Program-made: the position numbers and the translations under genes | Notes under the pieces: model-generated | Database searches by the model: none | What the model was told of the DNA's origin: nothing | The model's input: only the letters and a program-made list of their open reading frames with translations | Source of the DNA: Gracilaria gracilis | Lineage: Eukaryota > Rhodophyta > Florideophyceae > Gracilariales > Gracilariaceae | Assembly (NCBI GenBank): GCA_030374805.1 | Contig: JARGSG010000190.1 | Span: 620,001-684,000 of the forward strand | Direction of reading: 5' to 3' | Length of the DNA stretch: 64,000 nt | Shown: positions 31,801 through 43,218 of the stretch, in pieces | Layout of the letters: each line of letters starts with the position of its first letter | Numbering within the stretch: the stretch's first letter is position 1

Positions 31801-32585
31801 TATATGGGACGCCCTATTGTACTGCGATGTACAAAGGACCGGCAACAGGATATCGCTTGCACCGCGTGATACCGTGGCGGTTATCGATGAGTTAGACATA
31901 TACTGCACGGCATGTCCGCATAAACGAATCCGAGTATCCTGTACAAGTCGTGTACACTACGCATGCACCATGCAATACAGACTTCCGTCAGAGTTCATGC
32001 GTGTATTCAATACGGACCAGTTCTGTGTGAATGCATCAGTAATCAACGCAGCCGAGCGCATCGTGTGGGAGCGTCTCACCAGGCACACCATTCTCTCTTC
32101 AAAGTTGCCAGTGTTTTCCAACTTAACCGACGCAAGCGGCTGACTACAAGAGAAGGCCAGCTGTTTGAAGCTGAATCGGGTGAAACTTGCAGCGAAAAAC
32201 GCGGATCTTTTCCGATGGGTTACAGAACAAAGATAATGCATTGGAGTTGTACGGCTACGCGCAAAGAACCTCGATCACTTAGTATGCGTCGACGTCAAAA
32301 GGGCACACATCTTCGAGGCAGTCGAGCCATGTCCACTGACTTCGTCGTACAAGGCTCTATAGAGCTGCCCTCGTGGAGCAGGTGAAGACATGCGGCTAAT
32401 GGAACTCCGAAAAATGGCCTCTTTTGGAAAGTCTAAATATTCGTCGTTGGCGGTAAGTCTTTTCGCTTTGTGCCAGATCTCATTTTTTAGAATACCTGAC
32501 ATCATTATCGTGTTCAATCTACGGAACATCACAATGTTTCTCTTTGTTCGCAAACCTCACAACCTTCCCAAAATGTAGTACGGAA
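28886..32585. other. 3.7 kb without a supported gene
   Basis: AT-rich to about 30 kb, then more balanced. Frames at 30323-30809 (minus) are hydrophobic and Cys-rich but overlap each other. Frames at 31544-31744 and 31790-32143 (plus) are in the same phase, separated by one TAG, and could be a decayed gene of unknown kind. No family motif is seen. Confidence 0.4.
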
Positions 32586-33081
32586 ATGTTAACAACCATT
32601 CTGCTATTCTTTCGCTGCTGTTGATCATTCTGGCTTCCACAGCGATTGCTGTGCATTATGGAGCTGCATTCGGTGGTCCTCATGGCACCCATTTCGATGA
32701 TACACGTGGACATATACATTATGATTTTGTTAAGGTAATAACCATTCGTGGAGGAAAAGGGGTCGATATGGTTTCCTTCACTACCAACCGCCGTACTCTG
32801 ACTCACGGTAGAAATGGTGGCCGTGTGAGAACCCCCAACTTACGAAAGAACGAGAACATTACAATTTACGAAGCTTGCTGGGAAAAGAAGAAGGGGAAAA
32901 CTTGAGTTCCTTTTATATTCGCCTTCACCCTTCGAGTGGAAGGTCCATTGATGGCAATAGAAGGACTGACAGAAGCAACTCCTACAAGATTCCGAGCGAT
33001 TATGTCGTATTCGGAATGCATGGAAGGAGCATAATGGAAGTGGATCTCCTGGGTATGTTATATGCTTGTTCATGCAATTAA
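32586..33081 (+). pseudogene. jacalin-like lectin with signal peptide, frame broken
   Basis: From about 32600 the frame reads a hydrophobic leader (AILSLLLIILASTAIAV), then FGGPHGTHFDD, VKVITIRGGKGVDMVSF and HGRNGG. These are the opening strands of a jacalin-related lectin domain (GGxGGxxFDD, I..I.I..G..ID.I, HGG.GG). After 32905 the domain continues in the next frame with DYVVFGMHGRSIMEVDLLGMLY, the closing strand pattern (GFHGRSG..DAIG). No in-frame ATG starts the leader; an ATG at 32586 lies one base out of phase. Breaks fall beside GGGGAAAA and near the leader. These proteins bind mannose or galactose. A real gene with consensus errors, an intron or a pseudogene are all possible. Confidence 0.6.
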
Positions 33082-35704
33082 GATTTGTGTCCACTGTACC
33101 TTTTGCTGAAGTAATTGATTTGACTTGTGTTAGGCAGTCAAATCAAAGGTACAAACCTTGTGGGTGTAAGTAGTTACCAAGTTTTTTTTGTCGCCCTCAA
33201 AGTAAATGGTAACCATCTTTTCGAAGCTACTGCCACTTGGATTCTACAGTCTCGAAGGTGGCCGTATGTTATATTTCTAGATAGTAGAGCAATAGCCGGT
33301 ACTTTAGAAACCCGATCAGGCTCACCGCAGTAAACTAGAGACATCAGGTTAACCACAGTAAACTAGAGTCATCAACGTCACATGTCTCACAAACTACAAC
33401 TGAGAAAAGCACAGAGATCGCTGCCGATAGGCGTTTCTATCTTAATTCGTTCGATCGAACCCCTCTTAGGCAGCCGTTCCCGGTATTGTTTGGGTGAAAA
33501 GAACACAAAAATGAGAACAAGTTTAGGCAGAAAATGCGGGAAACAACAGAATCTTAATATTATTCTATTCATGGTAAGATACTGTCACGTGGGTGCTTTA
33601 ATTACAGTTTCACAGACTTATGCTTCGGTTTCAACGCGCTTGTTTTGCAAAGGTTATGTAACGTGTACTTCGTGTGTCGTAGTTACGGTTTTGTTGCTGA
33701 AGAGCTGTAGGCGTTTTCGAAGTCAACTATACACGTACAGTACACGTATGTAGTTGCTACATAACATGATAGTAATAATGACCAGGAAAATTTTATGGCA
33801 TACATTTCCGCTTTGTCCTGATTGTACAACCAGAATTACGGCAAGTGACTGATTTAGACCCTATGAACCTCGAAATTGTCCCAAGCATGGCCCAAAGTGG
33901 GACCATAGTGGTACATTTAGGTTCAAAATTTGCTAGAAGTGCTTTTCCGGTAAAAAAGATGTCGGTAATGGGCAAAATATATTGCCGAAATTTGTCCGAA
34001 ATAAGGGCGAAATGTGGGCATTAAGATTCTGAATGACAGACATATTCTAACGCCAACAACCAGTTTTGAATGATTTGGCAGAATTGCGTACTAATTTCGT
34101 CCACTTTTACGAAACGTTTGGGACAATTTGATGATCATAGGGTAGAGTACCTTTTAAACAACTAAAAAACCAGATGGCCAGCAGCGGTTTGTTCAACCAA
34201 ATAAATGCTGTAGTAAGTTTGCTATTTTGGCTGTTTTCGCTTTACAAATCTATTTTGTAACGCCATATTTTTGATGTTCTCCTTCAAATTACTTTGACGT
34301 ATGTACCCCTTTATGTGACGTCCAAGTTACTCTTGTGGTCATAAGTATGGCGACACAGAAGTTAACGACAACCAGTGTATGCCAGCTCTCTACATCCCTA
34401 AGAGAGACAGTATTTACATACAAACGACTGACAAGTGCGTACAAAAACGCAAGTGTCAAAAAAACCCAAGTGAGAAATTCTACTCTTGTATTTCACTGCT
34501 GGCCAATAACCTTTATTATTAAGCTGAACGAGAGAACCATATTTGGTTTCTCTATTTCTTTAAACCCAATCAAACACTCGTATAACGCTATTTTCGGCAT
34601 CTCCCAGCTTACTGACCACCCCAGCACTGCGTAGGTGTAGAAGTAGCTAGCACGGCGTAGTAATACCTTAAGTTACCTTTGTATACGGAAGAATTTTTCG
34701 TAGATAGCAAATAGCAAAGCTCTTGGCAATTAATTCAAAGACCCCTTCTGCCCAAATCAGCCAAACCCTTACTACAGTACTAATATTTTCTTCAATAGAC
34801 CTTCTACAAAGTTGGTCTGTTCTTACGCAGTTACACGGCAAAATACTATATAATGCATTGGTTCTATCAAAAATCAAACTTTTTGTGCAGATTAATAGTT
34901 CCGGCGGTGATGATAAATGTTTGACCTAAATACACAACGCACATACAGAAATGCAATAATATGAAATGAACGCCAATAAAAGCAGTATTGCCGATTATAT
35001 TCTAAGGGTGGACTGTAAACTGCTCAGTTTTTGCGTTGTTGGATGGTCTTCGAGCAGTTAGTAGGTCTTTTGATTCTGTAAACAAAAGAACGAAATCGAC
35101 AAGTGCAATCTTGGTAGCAAAGAAGCTAAATTTCTATCCCTACAGTCCGGCTTTCTTTTTTCGGAGCTGTCTTCGAAGTCCTTCCCACCAACTATGACAA
35201 GTAACTGGTGACTGACTTCTCTTTTTGCCGGTCAGAGGGCTAAAGATACACTAAATACACAGTTACCTCCCTAATCGTAAATTGATTCATTTCATACGTA
35301 AACTCTCATTATATTCTTTCTTTACAATCGGCGAAACTACTGCTATTTTCCATAATTGTAGTCTTCATGCAAAACTTGTTTTTTACAGCGTCGTTTTTGG
35401 GAAACTGTGCAGCCGTCGCTCAACTGGTTTGTAGATCTAATGTGCGAAGGGGTAAAGTTTTCATGTTAAGAGAATCATGGTTCATCACACGCTAACTATA
35501 ATAGAGTGGCGCTCAAACTCTATTTGAAAACAACAACAATGACTTTACAAATGAAAGACCAGGAAACGGGCTGATCTATCACGAAAGCAATTTAAGGTGG
35601 AGCCATGTAGAGACTAAACGGTTGTAGTTTGAATCCATGATTCGAAATACTCAGAACTATATGGTCTTATACAAATCAAGACCGTTCTATGACTCATTAT
35701 ATTA
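33082..35704. other. 2.6 kb of AT-rich DNA without a supported gene
   Basis: A 22-base direct repeat containing CAGTAAACTAGAG recurs at about 33328 and 33356. Otherwise only short frames. The right end should include the 3' flank of the gypsy element, but I could not identify an LTR. Confidence 0.4.
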
Positions 35705-37520
35705 CGTTCACCTCCCTTTTGAACTTGTTTTCCGCGAAAAGTTTTCGAATTTCCTTATAAGCTGCTTACAATTCTGAAGCTCAGATTTGTGTTTCCATAT
35801 TGCGTCTTCTAGACTGTCTCCTTCAAATCGAACCAAATAAACTACCTTACGTCTTTGCTTCTTCTTTCCAAGTACGGCAATGACCTCTTGTTCCACATTT
35901 CCTTCTGCATCAATTACGACTGAAAGCGGTCCTTCTTCATTTTTTCTTCTGTGAAACCATTTTAGTCATGAAACATGAAACACGTTGTGGGCTCTCTTCA
36001 TGTTCGGTTGTAGTTCAATTTTGTACGTGACAGAACAACGGATTCTAGAACGGCAAATGGTCCCAAGAATTTTGGGTGCCACTTCTGTCCCGTTCCTGGA
36101 CGTTGTAAAATTCCTGTCCTTTCCGTTTTCAATAAACTAAATCTCCAACTTCAAACTGCGCATACCTTCGCTTCTTGTTAGTATGCAACGTTTGTCTTGC
36201 ACTTGAATTTGCAAGCCTATCTTTTGCAAGTGGCCTAAATTCTCTGCGATGTTCCAGCATTTCATACGCTGACATTTGAAAAGGTTTTTCTTGATGCATC
36301 TGGTGAGTTCAGAGTTAGGAATTTTCCGATATGGACTTCGAATGGAGAAAGCTCTGTACTCTTTGTGGGACTTGAGTTGTGGTGGTACTTCATTTCATTC
36401 AAGAATTTGTCCCAACTACTCTGCTGTTTCTGCCTAACACTCTTGATCATAGCTGACAGTGTTCGAATTGTGTTTTCTGTTTGAACGCTGCTTTCTGAAT
36501 GATCTTTGTGGCCATGTTGAGCTGAACGTCTAGTAGCCGTGACACTTTTTCAAAAACTTTAGCCTTGAGTAGTTTGTCTCTATCAAGCACAATTGAGTGT
36601 GGCATCCCCCCCAAATTTCGAAAAAACATGGTCAAATAGCACTTGTATGACTGGTGTTGATGTGATTGTCTTCTTTGTTACGATGAAAAGTGCTCGTTCC
36701 GAAAGTTTTTCGACAATCTCCAGAACCGAGTCTTTCTGTGAATCTGTGGTACAAAGATCTTTAACAAAATCCATACAGATTACATCCCAACCTTCTTCTC
36801 GGATATAATGCGGATATAGTTTTCCCTTCTTCAGAGTCCGTTATTTTTTGTTTGATTGACACTCATGGCATGATAGGACAGAACTCTGCACCCCATTATA
36901 CATTTGTTTCCAGTAAAACTCTCTCGAGCAACCGTAGTACCTCTTTTCAGAACCAACATGTCCTGGCGTATGCGCCTCTTCCATAATATGTTCACGTAAC
37001 TTTTCATCGCTCGGGACGTAAACACGTTCAGAACTTGATCCTCTCCAATACAATACTTCATTTCAGAAAAAATTGTTCGAGCGTACATGGATGTCTTTCT
37101 GCTAGGCGGCGGATGTTTGTCTTTGAGCACTTGGAAAAGATTCTGTGCCCATTCATCTTTGGCAAACAATTCTTTCAGTGACATCAAATGTTCGGGATTG
37201 CGTAGACACAAACCTTTCAGCTGAATTGGCGGTTCTTTTATCCTGCTTAACGCATCGGCTGCTGTGTTCTTAGATCTAGCAAAGTGTTTAACTTTAAAAC
37301 TAGAGCACTGGGGTTCATCAAACCATCTTTCTTGTCTTTCTTACAGTTTGCTTTTCGATTGAAGATAATTAATCGGTTAATTATCCGTATGTAATAGAAA
37401 GGGTATGTCACAGAGATAGGCAGCCCACTCGCGTATAGCAGTCATTACTGCAAGCAATTTTCGATCACATGTGTCCCATCTCGATTCGGTTTCAGATAAT
37501 CGATGGGATAAAAAATTGTA
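35705..37520 (-). mobile_element. Ty3/gypsy chromovirus, 3' part of pol (RNase H, integrase, chromodomain), decayed
   Basis: Reading the minus strand from 37515: RNase H start (SHRLSETESRWDTCDRKLLAV, FLLHTDN), a ...TAADALSR-type tail, then the integrase zinc domain (VYVPSDEKLREHIMEEAHTP and SCHECQ, HHCC), the core (MDFVKDLCTTDSQKDS, IVLDRDKLL, STELSPFEVHIG, supplying D, D, E), the post-core region ending HNVFHVS, and a chromodomain at 35896-35708 (EVIAVLGKKKQRRKVVYLVRFEGD). Several frameshifts and stops. The reverse transcriptase proper is missing: homology begins abruptly at the RNase H junction near 37515. The C-terminal chromodomain places it among chromoviruses. Confidence 0.9.
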
Positions 37521-37535
37521 GTGAACAGGGGGGAA

Positions 37536-37622
37536 GAGCGGCAGGGCCGGGGTTCGAACCACGAACCCCGGGCCCGCACAAAAAGCACACGAAGGCGGTT
37601 ACCGATTGAGCTATGGCCGCTC
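37536..37622 (-). other. tRNA-like sequence with A and B boxes (non-canonical)
   Basis: On the minus strand the ends GAGCGGC and GCCGCTC pair perfectly over 87 nt. TAGCTCAATCGG matches an A box, and GGTTCGAACCC a B box. A 10-bp inverted repeat (CCGGGGTTCG and CGAACCCCGG, 5-base loop) overlaps the T arm. The D arm cannot pair and the anticodon stem is poor, so it is not a working tRNA. It may be a tRNA-derived SINE head or a tRNA relic. It sits exactly between a protease fragment and the truncated RNase H. Confidence 0.55.
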
Positions 37623-37689
37623 AAGGTGTGGTGACCTCGAGCCACACCGCCGGAGGTGTTATCGTGACCCTCTGTGACCGCCAGCTGCA

Positions 37690-38035
37690 GCTGACAGCAG
37701 CTACACTGCCCTACATGATTCATCGACGTCCGTGGGGTCTTGCCGTTGTTCAGGTTAGGTTCGTACCCGTCGGGAAGGTTCTTGGAATGGATTATATTCG
37801 GTCCCGCGCCAGTATCCAGTATTCCTAGGAGGGTCCTTATGGTACGAGGTGTGAGTCTAGTTCCCAATTGGATTTTGTAATTCTCCCGCGTCATGACGAA
37901 AACGTCACCAAGGTCGGTGTTGTTGGGCGCTGAGTTCGGCGGAGAATTATCGGATTGCGCTCTCGAAGAGTCCCTCTGCAGGTGAGGCTCTAATGAAACC
38001 CATGGGGTGAGGCTCGATTCTCGCGAGGAAGACAT
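37690..38035 (-). pseudogene. retropepsin-like aspartic protease fragment
   Basis: GILDTGAGPNIIHSKNLPDG, with the catalytic Asp at 37814-37816, is the DTGA flap-side motif of retroelement proteases. It cuts the gag/pol polyprotein in active elements. The upstream 70 residues are linker-like. The frame runs on to 37445 through unrelated DNA. Confidence 0.75.
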
Positions 38036-39114
38036 GGCCTCTACGCTTCCTCCGTTTCGTTTCCCTGCGTTTGTTCAGTTGTGTTTTCACCCGGTTGGGA
38101 ATTTTCAAAGGTGAGGACCTGGTTAACCTGCTGAAGACGTTGCTGGGGTAAAGAAGCACGTTCTTGATGGATAGGCCTCGGCTGGACCGTGGAGCTCCTT
38201 GCGTGGCCGATTAGAGAGGCTGTTGATTACCCGAGCTGGGCCACTGGCTGCTCCATGGCTTGGGCTTTTGGTACCCTTCAAAAACGCGCTGGTGGTAGTT
38301 TGCCTCTCGAAGCTTCAACAGGGTGTTACGGTACTCAGAAGGAAGCCATGCGCAGCATGGGCGGGAGGGGGATAAACAAATGCGGCATGGTGCCACTTCG
38401 TTTACCGAAGTCGGTGCCGTCCGATACGAAGAAGGCGTTTTTTGTGCCGTATGAGTCTCCCTTGGGGATTTTTGTTGGTAGCGATGATCTTGAGGGGGTT
38501 GTATCGTTGATGGCGTCGACGCGGCCGTAGAAGGAATTGAAGGGAATGAGGGGGGCGAAGGTTGGATAACGAGGGCTAAAGCGCCCTCATCTTCAAAGCG
38601 CACACCCCAGTCTGGTTCGTCGGTTTCAGAGAAGACACTGAGAGAGACTCGACTGGTTTGCTGCTTTTTACGGCTTCCAGTGTTTTGTAGTACTTCTTAC
38701 CACCCCGGTGGGTATCGCCAAGCCCTTCCGCGTAACTCAAAACCTGGCGGAAGACCACTTTGGGATGCGTAGAGGAATAATTACGCACACTGGCTCTGAT
38801 CGCAGGTAGTATTCCTTCGAGGAAGGGAGCTTTCAACCGTGCCTCTGGGAATATGCTGCCACATCGGACGTTCTTAATCTACAATTGGTTCGCGAAATCG
38901 CGTTCCGCTACCGAAGAGCTCTGGCGGTATCTGATGATATCGTGATAAGCCTCCGATAGGATATTGTCCGTGGCATAAACCTCCAGTAGGTAGTTGACCA
39001 CCTCCGCGTAGGACGCGAGGAGTTCAGAGATTTAGCGCTCATCGCCCCAGATTCGCCGGTGACCTTTGCGGTGATAGTATCCCTAGTGGGTGCGTCCGAG
39101 AAGAACTTGAATAG

Positions 39115-40392
39115 TCAGAGAGCTGCGCCCTCATGGAAACTATTCTGGTTGCACGCGCTCTTGAACGCCGCCAAAAATCGTAGAACCAATATGGGATCCT
39201 TGCCCGAGAACTTCAAGGGCACTTGCAACTGCATACGTTTAGCATGCTTGGCCACGGCGCGGGCTACCATAAGGTTGTAACGAGAACTTCGATCATTGAG
39301 GCGATAGTGCTTTAACTTCAGTACTTTCATAGGTTCCCCATTATTGAGTCGTGTGCGGTTTAAGTGCGATATGTCTACTTCGGGGTCGGAGTCTTCCGAA
39401 TCTCTCCAGTTCTGGTCTTCGTTTGAACCAGACTGTGAGTCGTCCGAGTCGGGAAAGCCACGGCCTTTGCGGAGTGACTTCCTCCTGTTCCAATGTCGGT
39501 CTGAGGACTTCCCTATTCCCCCAGTGCCGCGACCCTTTCGGGAATCGCGATCGGTACTCTTCTGGCTCCCCGGAGGGGGGTTGCGCAGATCCGGTCTATC
39601 AAAGTTGGGGTCACTGCCGGGTCTTGAATCTGCTTCATGTTGGGCAGGGATGGTGGGCGGCTGCCATAGAGAAATGGCTGGTTGACGATTAACAAATTGG
39701 TCAAACCCATATTGGGTGAGCTGGAGACGGCGCTGTACCTTAGTGTGAACACTGGAGGCGATAGTGCTGTCCAGAGCTCCGGAAACGGTCATTTTTGAAG
39801 CAACCCGCTGGGCAAGGGTATCCAGGAAGCCCTCCACCTCAGCGCTAACCCGTGCAGGGATGCATCGCTCGACTTCAAGGGTTACCATCGACTCCACGAG
39901 GGGTCGCAGTGCTATGAGTAGACTTTTCGAAAATGGTTGAGCACCGCTCTCGATTGAGCGTTTGAGGCTTCCCAGAAGGACTTTGGGCGGCACACCCACT
40001 GAGGGTTGTGGCGTCTGAAGAGCGGCTTCGCGAGAGGCGTGCTGACGCACCGCCTCAAGACGGTCCCGAAGGTCGGATGGTGTGAACTGCCGAATTATTT
40101 GCTCCGGGTTGTCCACAGGTGGTAGGATTCCCCCATGGGCATTTCGGGTGCTCGGAGCCCCTGATTGGGGAGCAGGTAGTACTACGTCAGTGCCACTGTC
40201 CCGTAAGGGTGGAGCTGGCCCAGCGTTTCCGCGAGAAGATCCCTGAGGGGTAGCCATTAAGGTAGACAGAGGGGTATTTTCATCCTGCTTGCGGCAAACG
40301 AATTCCAAAGATGGGCGTGTGCGCAAAAACCCTGAAAAGTAAACGACCTCAAAGTGGGCAGCAACCGTTCCCAGGTGATCTGTATGATCCAA
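39115..40392 (-). CDS. gag-like protein of the retroelement, longest intact frame
   Basis: 425 codons. The N-terminal third is Pro/Ser-rich; then come LLIALRPLVESMVTLEVERC and a helical AEVEGFLDTLAQRVASKM. A long charged disordered middle (SDSDDSQSGSNED-like) follows, and the start of a capsid-like domain (LQVPLKFSGKDPILVLRFLAAF, SACNQNSF), as in Ty3/gypsy gag. The capsid continues past the stop in shifted frames (38836-38576: EGILPAIRASVRNY). A second, more damaged copy is at 6220-7098. No zinc knuckle is clearly seen. Confidence 0.7.
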   Translation of the reverse strand: MDHTDHLGTVAAHFEVVYFSGFLRTRPSLEFVCRKQDENTPLSTLMATPQGSSRGNAGPAPPLRDSGTDVVLPAPQSGAPSTRNAHGGILPPVDNPEQIIRQFTPSDLRDRLEAVRQHASREAALQTPQPSVGVPPKVLLGSLKRSIESGAQPFSKSLLIALRPLVESMVTLEVERCIPARVSAEVEGFLDTLAQRVASKMTVSGALDSTIASSVHTKVQRRLQLTQYGFDQFVNRQPAISLWQPPTIPAQHEADSRPGSDPNFDRPDLRNPPPGSQKSTDRDSRKGRGTGGIGKSSDRHWNRRKSLRKGRGFPDSDDSQSGSNEDQNWRDSEDSDPEVDISHLNRTRLNNGEPMKVLKLKHYRLNDRSSRYNLMVARAVAKHAKRMQLQVPLKFSGKDPILVLRFLAAFKSACNQNSFHEGAAL

Positions 40393-40979
40393 CGAAAGGA
40401 AGTGCGAATCCTAGATGGGGCGGAGCCACTAAATGAAAAGTCGAGTCTTGAGAGAGCCAATTACACCAGAAAAGACCCAAGTGGGAATTTCTAGGTCGGG
40501 AGTCCAGTTGTAGTAGAGCGACAGCTACGGCCGTGTACTATGCCTAAATTAGGAAGTAGTACGCGTAGTACCTAAGCGGGGACGAAGGAGCGTGCAGACG
40601 GAGGCTAACAACGGGGCACGAGATAGGCGTGCACCACCGGTAGTGACGGCAGAACGGCCGTATGGGAAACTAGACGATAAAGAATCGGCTAGGGGGTACT
40701 TGCGGTTTACCACTGTGAGCTCTGCCCAACGTGAGGTGCTTAAGTACATCTCCGAGGGCAATATACACGTGTCGAAAAGAATAAATAATCTACCTATCAA
40801 GGGGTTCCGTAGGTGGTGGCCGACAACTGTCACCACCTTACACGTGGAGATCTCTGAGCTGCACGCATGTGCACAATAACTATCTAACTATTTTATTATG
40901 CTCCCATTAGCACAGTGCATCCAATTGCACTACAGTGGTGTTCGGTGACGATGGAATGAAAATGCTGGTTCTCATCTCC

Positions 40980-41640
40980 AGCGGTTCTCGCGCACAATTG
41001 GGGATTCCAATGATGATCTTCAAAAATTCGGACAAAAAGTATCCTACCAGAGGCCTACCTGATGATGTTCCGGGGATGTTTATCGTATAGCTCCAAAGGC
41101 GTTGATAAATTAACGCGTCTTCTTAGAATCACGGGAGAAACGTATTTTTGCAACCCTTCCGGATGGTCGTAAGCTTGTGGTATACCTGGGTAACATTAAC
41201 ACGCATGATCTAACAGATCGAATGAGGCAATCGTTGTCCGAGAAGAAATCCAAAATTAGCTTCTTCCAATATAACCCAACACATCTGGTTCAACCAGCGG
41301 ATAGCTTTGTCATCCAAAAACTTAAGGCATATTGGCGTCAGAACTGGGATGATTTCAAGATTGACTTGTTGCAGAACGGTATGCGGGGAGATGGACCGTG
41401 GGCGTCAGCCAAGATCACGAACTCTAGTAGCGCCACTTTTTGAAGCTGTCTGCAAAGTCGGTAAGAGCTGTTAGCGCGCAAAGGGATGCGGACGGTGTCA
41501 GCTACTCTAGGAAGGCGAAGATCTGGTGTGGACCGGCACTAAACTTGAATGGGCGGTGGGAATCCCACTACTTGTTTCCGGAGCTAGACCATTGTGGCCA
41601 AGTAAAGCAAAAATTTTGACGGAGCGGTGGTGGGGAGCTG
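40980..41640 (+). pseudogene. CENP-B/pogo-type DDE transposase, C-terminal part only
   Basis: FATLPDGRKLVVYLGNINTHD, then SFFQYNPTHLVQPADSFVIQKLK and YWRQNWDDFK, fit the second half of a DDE_1 domain (..FLDNxxxH.., P.N.T...QP.D, K..WR..W). The second catalytic Asp reads Gly (YLGN for YLDN). The first half of the domain is not found. CCACACTAATTA follows at 41664, as at 9212. Confidence 0.68.
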
Positions 41641-41659
41641 TACTTGACCAGCCTTTCTG

Positions 41660-41770
41660 AAGCCACACTAATTATTTCTGTAAATTAGAGTGTCGTTTAC
41701 ACTAATTATTCCTACACTGAAATAGTGTGGATTCGAATATAGTGTGGTCCATATAAATTTGTGTTAGGGT
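41660..41770. repeat. putative terminal repeats of the CENP-B/pogo-type element
   Basis: CACACTAATTA, ACACTAATTATT and inverted TAGTGTGG copies lie within 110 bases, matching the block at 9200-9290. They mark the likely 3' end of the DDE fragment. Confidence 0.45.
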
Positions 41771-41799
41771 GTCGTAAATTCGGTCTTCTTTATTAGTTT

Positions 41800-42244
41800 A
41801 GTCCACATTAAAACACAGTTTTCACCTTTACCTTCTTTGCGAAATCAAAGACGATGTGTAAGGGAGTGACACTGTTCATCGCTTTTGCATGTATATCTTT
41901 GTAATATTTAATCTCGTGTATGAATTCCTTGTGGTTCTTCTCCCTTGCATCCAGAAGAGCCTGCTTTGTAATCATATTCGTCACGAAACATGCCTAGTTT
42001 AGGAGTGTTGTGCATGTGTCACAAATATCACAAAATAATTACTTCCGGATTTCATGATCCGAAGTGTCAGCATATACCGTGCCCATACTTTTCGAAACGA
42101 CTTCTCGGCGAGTGTTGTTTCGGGCTTCTGCTGATTGCAGGTATATTTTTGCCATTTTTCATCCATTATGTCCTTCCATTGCTCGGTGTAACACTGATGA
42201 ACACTCGATATCGTCGCATTACTCAGTATCAGCATAACAGGCAC
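41800..42244 (-). pseudogene. transposase-like fragment with CxxC zinc motif and FDFA motif
   Basis: Reading the minus strand from 42244: SFRKVWARYMLTLRIMKSGS, then after a one-base shift CDICDTCTTLLN, a stop, ALLDAREKNHKEFIHEIKYY and PLHIVFDFAKKVKV. The order (FxxVWxxY, IMKxGS, CDxC, helix, FDFA) resembles the N-terminal half of a family of uncharacterised eukaryotic transposase-like proteins. The FDFA Asp could be a catalytic residue. It is cut off at the repeats near 41800. Confidence 0.5.
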
Positions 42245-43218
42245 TTCCTCTCAGAATCCTCTCCCTGACAGGCACGAAATAGCATGTAGTTTAGTGTATC
42301 GCTGCAACAACATGAGAGCGACCAATAATTGAACTATCAACCTACCTTTGTGGCGATTGTTCTCCTTTGTTTAACATATCTCGAAGTTTGCGCTCTTAGA
42401 TACACGACTGCTGTACTCAGCAATGGAACTTGGATTCAACTGTACGATTGCCAAGAATATTTTAGAACATAAGCATACTCCTCTGATCGCTTATCGCGTA
42501 TTCACTCTGCTCGTAACGGTTGGTGTGCGTCGAAATCGCTTCATTGCCTGCAAGTACTGAGCATTAGATACCATCAGCTAGTTGGGGCAGTCTTCCGGCG
42601 CGTTTAGTGCTGACAGCATGCACCGAATAGTTTGGACCCTTTCGCAATTGGATATCTGCGCAAAAAAAGAGAGCTCCAGACTACCCTCAAAGCCCCATAT
42701 TGTCTGGGAGGTGCATCGACGCATAAATGTATTGTAGTGATATTTCGCGTACTTCAACTGATTCGCGTACTCTAGTTGATTCGCGTTCTTCCTTCCGCCA
42801 TTGGCTTGTTTCTCGTTCGCTGTTCGTGTTGCTGGATTTCCAATAGGCATACGTTTTTCCTAATCCGAGCTTTCTCCATTGTGCGCAGTTGTAGTGTTCG
42901 GTGTCTCGTTCTGAAAATATGCTTCTTGGAGCTCTTCGACATTGCACAGCCGATGCTGAGCCTCCATTAGAGGCTCAAAAAGCGTCAGTAGCAACGAAGC
43001 TATAGAACTGGAACTTATGGCGTGCGCTCTTGTCTGTTGTTCAGTCTCCAAATCACGATTGAAGTACAAGATTGAGCTGTACCTCCAAAAAGCACCAGGT
43101 GGAAGTAGGAAAAGCATGAAAAATGAGAAATATGCTCTATACGCATTGGTTTGAAACAGAACCATATGCAATGAACCCATCTGCAAATGCTTGAGATAAA
43201 CTTTAGAATGTGCTAAGA
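42245..43218. other. no gene called; possible tail of the Harbinger element
   Basis: Minus-strand frames at 42578-42850, 42687-42947 and 42860-43279 are charged or hydrophobic without motifs. They follow the transposase on its strand and could be its 3' part or the second element gene, but nothing confirms this. Confidence 0.35.

Larger units (their letters stand above)
37640..40970 (-). mobile_element. LTR-retrotransposon fragment: leader, gag-like and protease regions
   Basis: Order on the minus strand: leader (40970-40397) shared with 7740-7103, gag-like protein (40392-39115), damaged gag continuation (about 39115-38100), retropepsin (about 38035-37690). No reverse transcriptase or integrase follows; the sequence passes into a tRNA-like stretch and then a truncated gypsy pol. 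Whether pol belongs to the same element is unresolved. Confidence 0.75.

Noticed and set aside
30323-32143. Decayed gene or element at 30.3-32.1 kb
   Set aside because: Open frames on both strands conflict and no motif could be identified; only noted as a gap.
37536-37622. Functional tRNA gene
   Set aside because: A and B boxes and paired ends exist, but the D arm does not pair, the anticodon stem is weak and the T arm is an extended palindrome.
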